Shown: piece by piece, positions 19,422 to 28,201 of the stretch
How the letters are laid out: every line of letters begins with the position of its first letter
How positions within the stretch are numbered: position 1 is the stretch's first letter
Assembly (NCBI RefSeq): GCF_017581965.1
Contig: NZ_JAGEVF010000003.1
Coordinates: 248,001-312,000 of the forward strand
Source of the DNA: Winogradskyella pelagia
GTDB lineage: Bacteria > Bacteroidota > Bacteroidia > Flavobacteriales > Flavobacteriaceae
Length of the DNA stretch: 64,000 nt
Direction: 5' to 3'
The notes under the pieces: generated by a model
What the model saw: only the letters and a program-made list of their open reading frames with translations
Databases searched by the model: none
Told to the model about the DNA's origin: nothing
Position numbers and translations under genes: made by a program

Positions 19422-22121
19422 ATGAAATTAAAAATAGAGATTGCTATTACATTTTTATTAATAGCACTTTGTTCTACCAGTTACGGACAAGAAAAAAATG
19501 ACGGGACACGTTGGACGCCAGAAAATATAATCAATAGGGAATCCATGTCTTCGGTATCGTTCTCACCAGATAACTCCATGATTGTATGGACCAAGCGTAA
19601 AGGTGTTAAGAAAAAAGACCGTTTTGTCTCAAACATATACCTCACACGTTTAGACATTAAAGATGGTGATACCTACAAAACCATTCCATTAACTAACGGA
19701 GATGAAAATGACTACAGCCCACTGTTTTCAAAAGATGGAGAGAACATCTATTTCTTATCATCTAGAGACAAAGGAAAGAAGTTATGGAAACTGAGTATAT
19801 ATGGTGGTGAAGCTATTGAAGTCAACGAGTTTAAAAATGGTATTTCTGGTATTGCATGGAAAGATGAAAACACACTTATTTTTAGGTCTAATGACGGAAA
19901 ATCACTTTACGAACAAGAAGCTGAAAAGCTTAAAGACAATGTTATCGTAGTCGAAGACACCTTGCATTGGAAACCAAATCATGTGTACAGCTACGCTTTA
20001 AAAGATAAACGTATATTACGTCTTACAACTAATAAAAAACCGCTAACTGGATATTCGATTTCTAAAGACGGTAAATGGTTAGTTTACGGTGTACAACGCA
20101 GCAGAAGTTATGCTTCAGATGCGCAGAAAGACCCTTTTCAATATTTAAAAAACCTAGAGACTGGAGAGACTGTTCAAATCCTAAAAGAGTTTGATTACCC
20201 TACCTATGGTTTTGAATTCACCAATGACCACAAAGGATTCTACTTTTCTTCAGAATTTGGAAACAACCCAAAATACAATGGTTCTGGTATTAACCAACTC
20301 TATTATTTTAATTTAGAATCTATGTCGAGTACCAAAGTAGATTTAGACTGGGAACTCGGTCATGCAGGTGGCTACCGTGTTGTTGGGGATGATGTAATGG
20401 TTTCCTTGGCCAATAAAGCCACTAGGCGACTCGCCTATTACAAAAAGAATGGCAATTCTTGGAAAAAGAAGGCTGTCGATTTTAAAGAGAAAAATGACCA
20501 TGTAAGAGTTTTAGACATTGCAGACAATGGCAAACATATAGTATATGAATATTCAACGGCTTCACGATTACCTTCTTATCACCTTTCCGAACTTGATGAA
20601 CATAAACTATCTAATGAAACAGAGTTAGTAAAATTGAATACATCACTAAGCAATAAACCAATTACCAAAAGTGAGGTAATGGTATGGAAAGGGTATAATG
20701 ATGAAGAGGTGACAGGAATTTTATACTATCCCGAAAATTACGAGGAAGGTAAGCGCTACCCAATAATGTTATCTATTCACGGTGGTCCTGCTGGTGTAGA
20801 CTTAGATTCTTGGTCAGAACGGTGGAGTACCTATCCAAACATCTTAGCGCAACGCGGCATGTTTGTTCTAAAACCGAACTATCATGGTTCTAGCAATCAC
20901 GGTTTGGCCTTTGTTGAAAGCATTAGCGAGAATTATTACGAACCAGAAATGGAAGACATCATAAAGGCTATTGATATTTTATCTGACGAAGGTAAAGTTG
21001 ATAAGGACAAACTTGGTACCATGGGATGGTCTAATGGCGCCATTATTACCACCATGCTCACGGTTAGGTATCCAGATATGTTCAAAGTTGCTGCACCAGG
21101 AGCTGGTGATGTCAATTGGACTTCAGATTATGGTACCTGCGGATTTGGAGTAAGTTTTGACCAACATTATTTTGGTGGTGCCCCTTGGGACGACCGCAAT
21201 GGGAAACCATATAACGAGAATTATATATTAAAATCTCCATTATTTGAAATTGAAAAAATAAAAACACCAACCATCATTTTCCACGGCAGTGAAGACCGCG
21301 CTGTTCCTAGAGACCAAGGTTGGGAATATTATAGAGGATTACAACAAGTTGGACAAGCTCCAGTTAAGTTTCTATGGTTCCCTGGTCAACCACATGGCCT
21401 AGGTAAGATTACACATCAACTCCGCAAAATGAAGGAGGAATTAGCATGGATAGACACATACCTTCTTGGTAAACAAAGTGATGAAAATGAAGCCTTTAAA
21501 AAAGACAGCCCGTTGGCAAGTCTTTTAGCCTTAGAGAAGGCTAATAAGATAAATGGGCTTTATGGTAAAATGTTAAATGGCTCTTTAATTCCAGAAACTG
21601 TTGAAATCTCTGAAGATTCATTAACTATTGGGCGGTTTGAAGTGACTAATGCCCAATTTAAAAGTTATGACACCGAATTTACATTTAATGTGGGCGAAGA
21701 TAATTTACCTGCTGTTGTAAATAGAACCCAAGCCAATGGATATTTAAAGTGGTTATCTCAGCACACAGGCGAATCCTACAGATTACCAAATCAAAAGGAA
21801 GCTGAAAAATTACATAACTATGCTCACAAAGCTGCAAAATCAGAAAACACATTGAATACTTGGGCTGGATACGACCTAGTACCGGCCGATGCGGAGCAGT
21901 TAAAAGCTAAAGTGCAAATGGTTAAATCTACATTGTTAAAACCTGTTGGTACCATGAAAGGATTTAAGGTGAATTCAACAACGATTTATGATTTAGGCGG
22001 AAATGTTGCAGAGTATTACAACGATGGTATTTATGGATACAGCGCTTATGACTATTACGACAGTAATACTACTCAAATGATAAAATCCAACTTCGTAGGC
22101 TTAAGGGTTGTTAAAGACTAA
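19422..22121 (+). CDS. S9 prolyl-oligopeptidase fused to a formylglycine-generating-enzyme-like domain
   Basis: 899 residues. Signal peptide MKLKIEIAITFLLIALCSTSYGQ, then a beta-propeller (SVSFSPDNSMIVWTKRK, FSKDGENIYFLSSRD). An alpha/beta-hydrolase peptidase domain follows, with Ser537 in GWSNGA, Asp625 in HGSEDRAVP and His658 in PGQPHGLGK as the catalytic triad. From about residue 715 the chain continues into a ~180-residue domain with FGE/SUMF1 features: IGRFEVTNAQFKSY, YRLPNQKEAEKL, IYDLGGNVAEYYND and a terminal FVGLRVVKD. No Cys occurs in this part, so formylglycine-forming catalysis is not expected; a binding role is more likely. It probably acts in the periplasm on peptides released by the tricorn protease encoded just upstream. 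Confidence 0.92.
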   Translation: MKLKIEIAITFLLIALCSTSYGQEKNDGTRWTPENIINRESMSSVSFSPDNSMIVWTKRKGVKKKDRFVSNIYLTRLDIKDGDTYKTIPLTNGDENDYSPLFSKDGENIYFLSSRDKGKKLWKLSIYGGEAIEVNEFKNGISGIAWKDENTLIFRSNDGKSLYEQEAEKLKDNVIVVEDTLHWKPNHVYSYALKDKRILRLTTNKKPLTGYSISKDGKWLVYGVQRSRSYASDAQKDPFQYLKNLETGETVQILKEFDYPTYGFEFTNDHKGFYFSSEFGNNPKYNGSGINQLYYFNLESMSSTKVDLDWELGHAGGYRVVGDDVMVSLANKATRRLAYYKKNGNSWKKKAVDFKEKNDHVRVLDIADNGKHIVYEYSTASRLPSYHLSELDEHKLSNETELVKLNTSLSNKPITKSEVMVWKGYNDEEVTGILYYPENYEEGKRYPIMLSIHGGPAGVDLDSWSERWSTYPNILAQRGMFVLKPNYHGSSNHGLAFVESISENYYEPEMEDIIKAIDILSDEGKVDKDKLGTMGWSNGAIITTMLTVRYPDMFKVAAPGAGDVNWTSDYGTCGFGVSFDQHYFGGAPWDDRNGKPYNENYILKSPLFEIEKIKTPTIIFHGSEDRAVPRDQGWEYYRGLQQVGQAPVKFLWFPGQPHGLGKITHQLRKMKEELAWIDTYLLGKQSDENEAFKKDSPLASLLALEKANKINGLYGKMLNGSLIPETVEISEDSLTIGRFEVTNAQFKSYDTEFTFNVGEDNLPAVVNRTQANGYLKWLSQHTGESYRLPNQKEAEKLHNYAHKAAKSENTLNTWAGYDLVPADAEQLKAKVQMVKSTLLKPVGTMKGFKVNSTTIYDLGGNVAEYYNDGIYGYSAYDYYDSNTTQMIKSNFVGLRVVKD

Positions 22122-22200
22122 AAGCTATTCGTTAAATCTGGCATAAAGTCATTTAATCAATAGACTTTTAGGTTATATTTAAACAACTAAATGAATTAAT

Positions 22201-22326
22201 ATGTCAGGATTTGATGTGGTAATGGTTATTGCCATAATCCTTTTTGCAAGATTAGGTATGAGATTGCTATCGGCCTATTTAAAAATAAAGAAAAAAGACA
22301 AAAACAACGAGACTGAAGACATGTAG
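22201..22326 (+). CDS. Small single-span membrane protein
   Basis: A 41-codon ORF from ATG to TAG, MSGFDVVMVIAIILFARLGM then a Lys/Asp/Glu-rich tail ending in ETEDM. One hydrophobic segment (residues ~6-19) and a charged cytoplasmic-like tail fit a small bitopic membrane protein. It stands alone between the S9 and M23 peptidase genes. No family recognised; being real depends on conservation in relatives. Confidence 0.4.
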   Translation: MSGFDVVMVIAIILFARLGMRLLSAYLKIKKKDKNNETEDM

Positions 22327-22436
22327 CCCTTCTAGAATAACAAATTTTTGACAACATAGTGCTTTATACCCAATTCTATACGTTTTTGAAAATTCAAATT
22401 GTCTAACTAATTTTAGTAAAATTTCTAAATTAAGGT

Positions 22437-23282
22437 ATGGAAAGACCTTACTTCATAGGTTTGATTCTTTTAATAATCAACAGTTACTGTTTTGGTCAAT
22501 CTGTAAAACGGACAACTGTACTTAAAAATGACACAGTTTATATTAGCTTTGTTAATCCTTTTTTAGTTCCTCTAGAACTACATCTTACACCGTTAGATTC
22601 CACCAAAGGGTTTACAAAGGTCAATCCATATGGACTTGTAAAATATAAAGATACTTTGAAAAATGCTGTAGCATTACCAATAAGCAAGATAAAGGATACT
22701 TCAGCGATTGACGTTACCAGATTTATTGAATTTAAGGGCACATTTGGAGATCCAAACAGTCAAATAGATAAAGATTACAGATATTCTTTGCCATTCCCTA
22801 GAGGTAAACGCTACAAAATAGTTCAGAGCTTTGGCGGTAAGTTTTCGCATTATAAAACTCACTCCAAATATGCCATAGATATCGGAACCCAAATTGGTGA
22901 CACTATTACGGCAGCCCGCCCTGGAACAGTAGTTTTTGTCAAAGAAGACTCTAAAGAATATTGCCGCTCTTCTAAATGCGCCGATAAAGGAAACAAAATC
23001 ATTGTGGTGCACGATGATGGTAGCTTAGCGCATTATGTCCATTTAGATTTTGAAGGTGCTCTTGTTGACGTCGGTGAACGCATTGAAGATAGTCAACCAA
23101 TTGGTATATCTGGGATGACAGGCTTTACCACAACCCCACATCTACATTTTGTACTTTTAAAAGCGGGAAGCGTTTCAATCCCATTTAAATTTAAAGGACA
23201 AAAACGTAAAAAGCTCAAACAAGGACGCTATTATAAACGTGTTCACGGACCTAGTTGGATACCTGCCCCAAAAAATGATTGA
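22437..23282 (+). CDS. Exported M23 (LytM-type) metallopeptidase family protein
   Basis: 281 residues with signal peptide MERPYFIGLILLIINSYCFGQ. The N-terminal half is beta-rich. The C-terminal half is a LytM/M23 domain with a zinc-binding HSKYAIDIG (HxxxD type), AHYVHLD and HLHF (His235 and His237), so the zinc site looks complete. M23 enzymes cut cross-bridges or stems in peptidoglycan. A periplasmic or outer-membrane cell-wall role is likely, but substrates are not known. Its 3' end overlaps the convergent DinB-like gene by 32 bp. Confidence 0.92.
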   Translation: MERPYFIGLILLIINSYCFGQSVKRTTVLKNDTVYISFVNPFLVPLELHLTPLDSTKGFTKVNPYGLVKYKDTLKNAVALPISKIKDTSAIDVTRFIEFKGTFGDPNSQIDKDYRYSLPFPRGKRYKIVQSFGGKFSHYKTHSKYAIDIGTQIGDTITAARPGTVVFVKEDSKEYCRSSKCADKGNKIIVVHDDGSLAHYVHLDFEGALVDVGERIEDSQPIGISGMTGFTTTPHLHFVLLKAGSVSIPFKFKGQKRKKLKQGRYYKRVHGPSWIPAPKND

Positions 23283-23832
23283 CCTTTGCATTAATTGGAT
23301 TGCCAGAACTTCTTCTATTAATTGCGATTTGCCCACAATGCCAAATGGCATCTGATATTGGTCCATTGATTTGGTTCCAAAATGGATATTCTGTACTACC
23401 AAATTTAATAGTAAACTGGGAAATATCCTGTGATTGACGTAGTATGTCCGAGGCCTTTTTTAAATTTTTTAGAGTGTTCTGCCTAAGCTCCTGATAACTT
23501 AGGTTTTCCTTTTGTTGTTCGTTATTTTTCTGTAAAGTAGAATTTACAATAATTTTTGATAGCCCATATATATGGTCTATTGTCTCAATTGTTGATCTAC
23601 TGTCATCATTTGGTTTATAGTCTAAATCTTTTTTCGTAAGTCCTTCTGTTGCCCAATAAAATCGAAACCCTAAAGCATCTACCAATCTTGCAGCAACTGT
23701 ACCCTCATTAAAGGTATTGGGATATTCAGGGATGTTTTTAAAGGGTAGATTCTCAGATGTATCTTGTGCCGTAAGCACTGAACATAGTGCGGTAAATGCA
23801 GCAAGAATAAAACTTCTAGTCATTTTCATCAA
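23251..23832 (-). CDS. Exported DinB-like four-helix protein
   Basis: 193 residues. A hydrophobic N-terminus (MTRSFILAAFTALCSVLTAQ) reads as a Sec signal peptide. The rest looks like a DinB/DUF1572 four-helix bundle: ARLVDALGFRFYWATEGLTKKDL, a metal-ligand-type His in IETIDHIYGL, and a C-terminal SDAIWHCGQIAINRRSSGNP whose His sits where DinB proteins bind metal. Cytosolic members are thiol-dependent transferases; an exported one is unusual, and its activity is unknown. It starts within the stop of the M28 gene (ATGA overlap), so the two are translationally coupled. A second start (MKM) lies one codon in. Confidence 0.85.
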   Translation of the reverse strand: MMKMTRSFILAAFTALCSVLTAQDTSENLPFKNIPEYPNTFNEGTVAARLVDALGFRFYWATEGLTKKDLDYKPNDDSRSTIETIDHIYGLSKIIVNSTLQKNNEQQKENLSYQELRQNTLKNLKKASDILRQSQDISQFTIKFGSTEYPFWNQINGPISDAIWHCGQIAINRRSSGNPINAKVNHFLGQVSN

Positions 23833-25259
23833 TCCTTTATTTCTTTATTTTTTGAAATGGTATCTGTTCCATACTTATCTATAAGATAAACTAATGACGT
23901 CATAGTTGCCGCTCCTAATTCTAATTCGCGTTTATTAACATGTTCAAATGTATCGTTTGCAGCATGATGGTGATCGAAATAACGTTGTGAATCTGGTCTC
24001 AGACCAGCCAATACAACATTGCCATCTTTCAAAGGCCCTATATCTGCTCCACTTCCACCCTTTTCAAAATAGTGAATCAAATAGGGTTTAAATAAGGGTT
24101 GCCATCCTAGCACCTTATTAAACATTACATCGCTACAATCGAAACTAAATCCCCTTGGTGTAAAACCACCTGCATCACTTTCTAAAGCAAAAACATGCTT
24201 TTCGTTATTGGCTTTTGCTTCTTCAGCATATTTTCTTCCACCTCGCAAACCATTCTCTTCATTCATAAAGAGCACAACGCGAATGGTTCTTTTTGTTTTG
24301 ATGCCACTTTCTTTTAATAATCTCAAAACATCCATAGATTGTACTACACCAGCACCATCATCATGAGCACCGTCACCCAAATCCCAAGAATCTAAATGAC
24401 CTCCAACAACGATATACTCTTCAGGGAACTCCGTTCCTCGCATCTCTCCAATAACATTATAAGATAGGACATCATCAAATTGTTGGCAATTCTGTTCGAA
24501 ATAAAAATCTAGATTAGAATCTGTTTTAAGCGCTTCACTTAATATGACTGCATCATTGGTGCTAATCGCTGCAGAAGGTATCCTCTGATTAACTGGCAAA
24601 TCACCATAACCCATACTTCCTGTATGTGGATAGTCGTCTTGTCTAGAACTCAATGATCGTACGATAGTGCCAACGGCTCCGTATTTGGCCGCTTCTGCCG
24701 CACCTCTATAACGCTCAGATGAACAACCTCCATAGGCCTGAAATGTGTTAATAAGTTCTGGTTGTAGTGCCCTGTTTATAAATACAATCTTACCTTTTAC
24801 ATTTTCTTCTCCTAAATCAGCTAATTCCTTGTAAGAGCCCACTTCAAGAACCTTAGCTTTCAACCCACCATTTGGTGTAGCAACAGAACCGCCGAGAGCA
24901 CAAATATTGACTTTTTTCAATACTCCATTAGACTCAAAATATGCCATTTCTTGATTTCCCCTAACCCACTTTGGTACCATAACAGGTTGAAGCCATACTC
25001 TATCTAGCCCAAGCTTTTCTAGTTCTGATTTTGTATATTCGATAGCTAATTCTGCGTTCTTAGAACCTGATAATCGACCTCCAATGGTATTAGATAAATA
25101 GTCTAGCCAATTATAGCTCATTCCGTTAGTTAAAGACGTGTCGTAGAATGTTTTAATAGACGCTTCATCTGATTGTCCATTTAAATTTGAACTGAAAAAC
25201 AAGAGGCCAAACGTACAACAAATTAGCGCTAGTCTGAAAGAGAGTAATGTCTTATTCAT
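23829..25259 (-). CDS. Exported M28 family metallopeptidase (carboxypeptidase Q-like)
   Basis: 476 residues with signal peptide MNKTLLSFRLALICCTFGLLFFSSNLNGQ. A PA-like insert (GKIVFINRALQ, YRGAAEAAKYGAVGTIVRS) is followed by the M28 catalytic domain with zinc ligands in GGHLDSWDLGDGAHDDGAG, Glu pair in FMNEENGLRGG, LESDAGGFTPRGF and a terminal HHHAANDTFEHV. The order matches plasma glutamate carboxypeptidase/carboxypeptidase Q relatives, which release amino acids from peptides. It overlaps PPK2 upstream by 8 bp and the DinB-like gene downstream by 4 bp, so all three belong to one tightly packed minus-strand operon. Confidence 0.93.
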   Translation of the reverse strand: MNKTLLSFRLALICCTFGLLFFSSNLNGQSDEASIKTFYDTSLTNGMSYNWLDYLSNTIGGRLSGSKNAELAIEYTKSELEKLGLDRVWLQPVMVPKWVRGNQEMAYFESNGVLKKVNICALGGSVATPNGGLKAKVLEVGSYKELADLGEENVKGKIVFINRALQPELINTFQAYGGCSSERYRGAAEAAKYGAVGTIVRSLSSRQDDYPHTGSMGYGDLPVNQRIPSAAISTNDAVILSEALKTDSNLDFYFEQNCQQFDDVLSYNVIGEMRGTEFPEEYIVVGGHLDSWDLGDGAHDDGAGVVQSMDVLRLLKESGIKTKRTIRVVLFMNEENGLRGGRKYAEEAKANNEKHVFALESDAGGFTPRGFSFDCSDVMFNKVLGWQPLFKPYLIHYFEKGGSGADIGPLKDGNVVLAGLRPDSQRYFDHHHAANDTFEHVNKRELELGAATMTSLVYLIDKYGTDTISKNKEIKD

Positions 25260-26130
25260 TTTCTAGTTGTTTCTTATAATAATTAATATTTGCTTTTTCG
25301 TCTGCCGGCAGCTCCGGATTTTGAATATCCTTAAAGTTCTTTAAGGTATCATACATAATCTTTGCCACTAAATACCTTGCCGTAGGCTTATCGTCTGCTG
25401 GGATGTTAAACCATGGCGCATGTGGTTTAGAACTTCGGTTTAGGATATCTTCATAACAAGTCTGGTATTTATCCCATAGTTTACGCTCATCTAAATCATC
25501 TGATGAGAATTTCCAATGTTTATTGGGTTTATTAAGACGTCTTAGTAATCGGAATTTTTGTTCATCCTTTGATATGTTTAAAAAGAATTTAAATATTATA
25601 GTTCCGTTTTCAGCAATATGCTTTTCGAAATTATTAATTTCATTAAATCGTTTATCCCAAAAACTCTCATTTACATCATCAACACTCAAAATATCAGGCA
25701 TATTCTCATACATCAAATACTTGGGATGTACACGCGTAACTAAAACATTTTCGTAATGCGTTCTATTAAAAATACCAAATTTACCACGTGCTGGAAGCGC
25801 CTTATAATGACGCCATAGGTAATCGTGCCTTAACTCTTTTGGAGATGGTTTTTTAAAACTATGTGCTACGATTCCCCTTACGTTGAACTCTTTAAAAACT
25901 TCTCTTATTAGGCTGTCTTTACCTGCGGTGTCCATACCCTGTATACACATAAGAACAGCATATTTGCCATGTGCGTACATTGTATTTTGGATTTCTGCGA
26001 GGTCTTCACTGACCTTTCTTAACGCCTTTTCAATGTGCTTCTTATCAGTTTCTAAGTCAACCGCTGTTGGCAAATCCTGTATTCTAATTTGAGATGAAAT
26101 TCTAAAATCGTTAATATTTATATCTTTCAT
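25252..26130 (-). CDS. Polyphosphate kinase 2 family protein
   Basis: 292 residues of PPK2 type, which transfers phosphate between polyphosphate and nucleoside mono- or diphosphates. Walker A is IQGMDTAGKDS (residues ~63-73), the lid/Walker B area is FNRTHYENVLVTRVHP, and the substrate segment HDYLWRHYKALPARG matches the family. The single-domain size and these motifs fit the PPK2 polyphosphate:nucleotide phosphotransferase group; whether AMP or ADP is preferred cannot be read here. Placed six bases after the sigma-54 regulator gene, it is probably in that operon. Confidence 0.93.
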   Translation of the reverse strand: MKDININDFRISSQIRIQDLPTAVDLETDKKHIEKALRKVSEDLAEIQNTMYAHGKYAVLMCIQGMDTAGKDSLIREVFKEFNVRGIVAHSFKKPSPKELRHDYLWRHYKALPARGKFGIFNRTHYENVLVTRVHPKYLMYENMPDILSVDDVNESFWDKRFNEINNFEKHIAENGTIIFKFFLNISKDEQKFRLLRRLNKPNKHWKFSSDDLDERKLWDKYQTCYEDILNRSSKPHAPWFNIPADDKPTARYLVAKIMYDTLKNFKDIQNPELPADEKANINYYKKQLENE

Positions 26131-26136
26131 AGCATT

Positions 26137-27300
26137 TTATTTAGATGCAAAAGCACTAACATCACTTTCACTTACTTCTTTACCTCCTAAAATAATGAGA
26201 CGTTCTACCACGTTGCGCAATTCCCTTATATTGCCCGTCCAATCATAATTCTGAAGTAATTTAATCGCTTTTGCCGAGAATGATTTCTTTGTATTCCCTT
26301 GTTCTTGAGATATTTTATTAGCGAAATAATCAACCAGTAAAGGAATATCTTCTCTCCTATCGTTTAACGAAGGCACTTCAATTAAAATAACCGCCAAGCG
26401 GTGATAAAGGTCTTCCCTAAACTTTCCTTCCTCAATTTCCTTTTTAAGATTCTTATTTGTTGCAGCAACCACTCTTACGTCAACCTTAATATCTTTATCA
26501 CTACCTACACGTTGAATACGGCTTTCTTGAAGTGCTCGCAGTACTTTGGCCTGCGCAGAAAGACTCATATCGCCAATTTCATCTAAGAAAATTGTTCCTG
26601 TATTTGCAGCTTCAAACTTACCTGCCCTATCCTTGTTAGCAGATGTAAAAGCGCCTTTTACATGCCCAAATAACTCGCTTTCAATTAACTCGGAAGGTAT
26701 TGCAGCACAATTTACTTCTATCATTGGTCCTTTGCTTCGCTCACTTTTTTGATGTAGCCAATGCGCAACCAGTTCCTTCCCGGTACCATTTGGACCTGTG
26801 ATAAGTACCCTAGCATCCGTCGGCGCAACCTTATCGATCATATTTTTTATTCGATCAATAGCCTTACTTTCACCAATCATTTCATAATTTTTGCTAACTT
26901 TTTTCTTTAGCATTTTGTTCTCTACAACCAACTCTTTTCTATCTAGCGCAATCCTTACAGTATTTAATAAACGATTTAAATCTGGTGGCTTAGAAATGTA
27001 ATCGAAAGCTCCAAGTCGCATGGTATTTACAGCTGTATCTAAATCACCGTGACCAGAAATCATAACAATTGGAATTTCTGGTTTTAGCTTTTTTGCCGCT
27101 TCCAATACCTCTACACCATCCATTTTTGGCATTTTAATATCGCAAAGGACTAAATCATAATCGCCTTTCTTAATTTTTTCAATACCAACTAATCCGTCTT
27201 CAGCTTCTTCTACACTATATGTTTTGTTCTCTTCTGACAGAATTTTGACCAAAACTCGTCTTATTGCTGCCTCATCTTCGATGATTAAAATTTTTGACAT
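26137..27300 (-). CDS. Sigma-54 activator-like response regulator lacking a DNA-binding domain
   Basis: 387 residues. The receiver domain has acidic residues at 9-10, phospho-acceptor Asp54 in LCDIKMPKMDG, and a conserved Lys in ISKPPD. The AAA+ domain has Walker A GPNGTGK (169-175), Walker B TIFLDE (236-241) and arginine-finger-type stretches. The sigma-54 contact loop, normally GAFTGA, reads GAFTSA (216-221). The protein ends with VVERLIILGG and about 15 more residues, with no Fis-type helix-turn-helix. It may therefore act from solution on sigma-54 holoenzyme. No histidine kinase is adjacent. Neighbours are PPK2 (6 bp downstream) and a beta-barrel gene (1 bp upstream). Confidence 0.93.
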   Translation of the reverse strand: MSKILIIEDEAAIRRVLVKILSEENKTYSVEEAEDGLVGIEKIKKGDYDLVLCDIKMPKMDGVEVLEAAKKLKPEIPIVMISGHGDLDTAVNTMRLGAFDYISKPPDLNRLLNTVRIALDRKELVVENKMLKKKVSKNYEMIGESKAIDRIKNMIDKVAPTDARVLITGPNGTGKELVAHWLHQKSERSKGPMIEVNCAAIPSELIESELFGHVKGAFTSANKDRAGKFEAANTGTIFLDEIGDMSLSAQAKVLRALQESRIQRVGSDKDIKVDVRVVAATNKNLKKEIEEGKFREDLYHRLAVILIEVPSLNDRREDIPLLVDYFANKISQEQGNTKKSFSAKAIKLLQNYDWTGNIRELRNVVERLIILGGKEVSESDVSAFASK

Positions 27301-27301
27301 A

Positions 27302-28189
27302 CTAGATTTTAAATTTAATTCCAGTTCTTAAATAAAATGCATTGAGATTATTTAATCTAAATATCTCGTCTCTATCATTGTTTCTTAAAACGTTATCCAA
27401 ACGAAATGTATAACCGGTGTAGGTATAGGCTACAAGATGTTTGGTTAAAAAATATTCAAACCCCAAACCTGCTACGGCAACAGATAAAGATATGTTTTCT
27501 GCCTTTTTTCTATTGACAATTATGGATTGCTGCAAGTTAGCAAAATAACCGTCTAAGGCAGCGAATGTCTGTATTATTGCTTTTTCAGTAACAAAATATT
27601 TAACATTAGATTTTGGGATTCCAGCGGTATAGCTCCACTTTTGATTTATTTTTCTGTAATAGCTAACAAAAGGCAAAGGAAAAGGTATACCAACGGTAGT
27701 ATTATAAGTTAAACCTACAATAAGCCTGAAAGGACGCTCTACATCCGTAGCATCAGTCTTGTCATGAATGGCGAAGACACCACCATTAAAAAAAATATCT
27801 TCATTTGTTATACTCGTTTCTAAGGTTGATGCAATTCTAGGGTTAAATTGAAAGCCCAAACGCCAATACGCGCTGGTTTTAAAAGTGTATCCAAGATTAA
27901 GGTCAATAATATGGAGACGATCAATGATCCTCGTATCAAAAGGATATGGTTCGTTTAGATTAAGGATAATACGATTATACTCACCACCAACAATAAAGTA
28001 ACTGTCATTTTTTATTTTTATGGGATAGTTAAGCATAGCCCTGAGCCTTGTATACTGATCTTCTGAGCGGCTACTTGGTATAAATGAATACTCCAGCCTA
28101 GCCAAATCAGTTAATTGCGCATTAAGCAACTGCATGCAACAGCCTACAACAATAATTACAAGGGCTTTCAAATTAATTTTATTACTCAT
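27302..28189 (-). CDS. DUF6268-like outer-membrane beta-barrel protein
   Basis: 295 residues with signal peptide INLKALVIIVVGCCMQLLNAQ. The mature chain is made of alternating amphipathic strands rich in Tyr/Phe (SYYRKINQKWSYTAGIPK, GFEYFLTKHLVAYTYTGYTFRLDN) and ends LRTGIKFKI, with hydrophobic alternation to the C-terminus. This fits a 10-14-strand outer-membrane barrel, and the pattern resembles the DUF6268 group. Cargo or function unknown. It lies 12 bp after the MscS gene and 1 bp before the sigma-54 regulator, so it belongs to the same transcript. Confidence 0.75.
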   Translation of the reverse strand: MSNKINLKALVIIVVGCCMQLLNAQLTDLARLEYSFIPSSRSEDQYTRLRAMLNYPIKIKNDSYFIVGGEYNRIILNLNEPYPFDTRIIDRLHIIDLNLGYTFKTSAYWRLGFQFNPRIASTLETSITNEDIFFNGGVFAIHDKTDATDVERPFRLIVGLTYNTTVGIPFPLPFVSYYRKINQKWSYTAGIPKSNVKYFVTEKAIIQTFAALDGYFANLQQSIIVNRKKAENISLSVAVAGLGFEYFLTKHLVAYTYTGYTFRLDNVLRNNDRDEIFRLNNLNAFYLRTGIKFKI

Positions 28190-28201
28190 AAACCGTACGC
28201 C

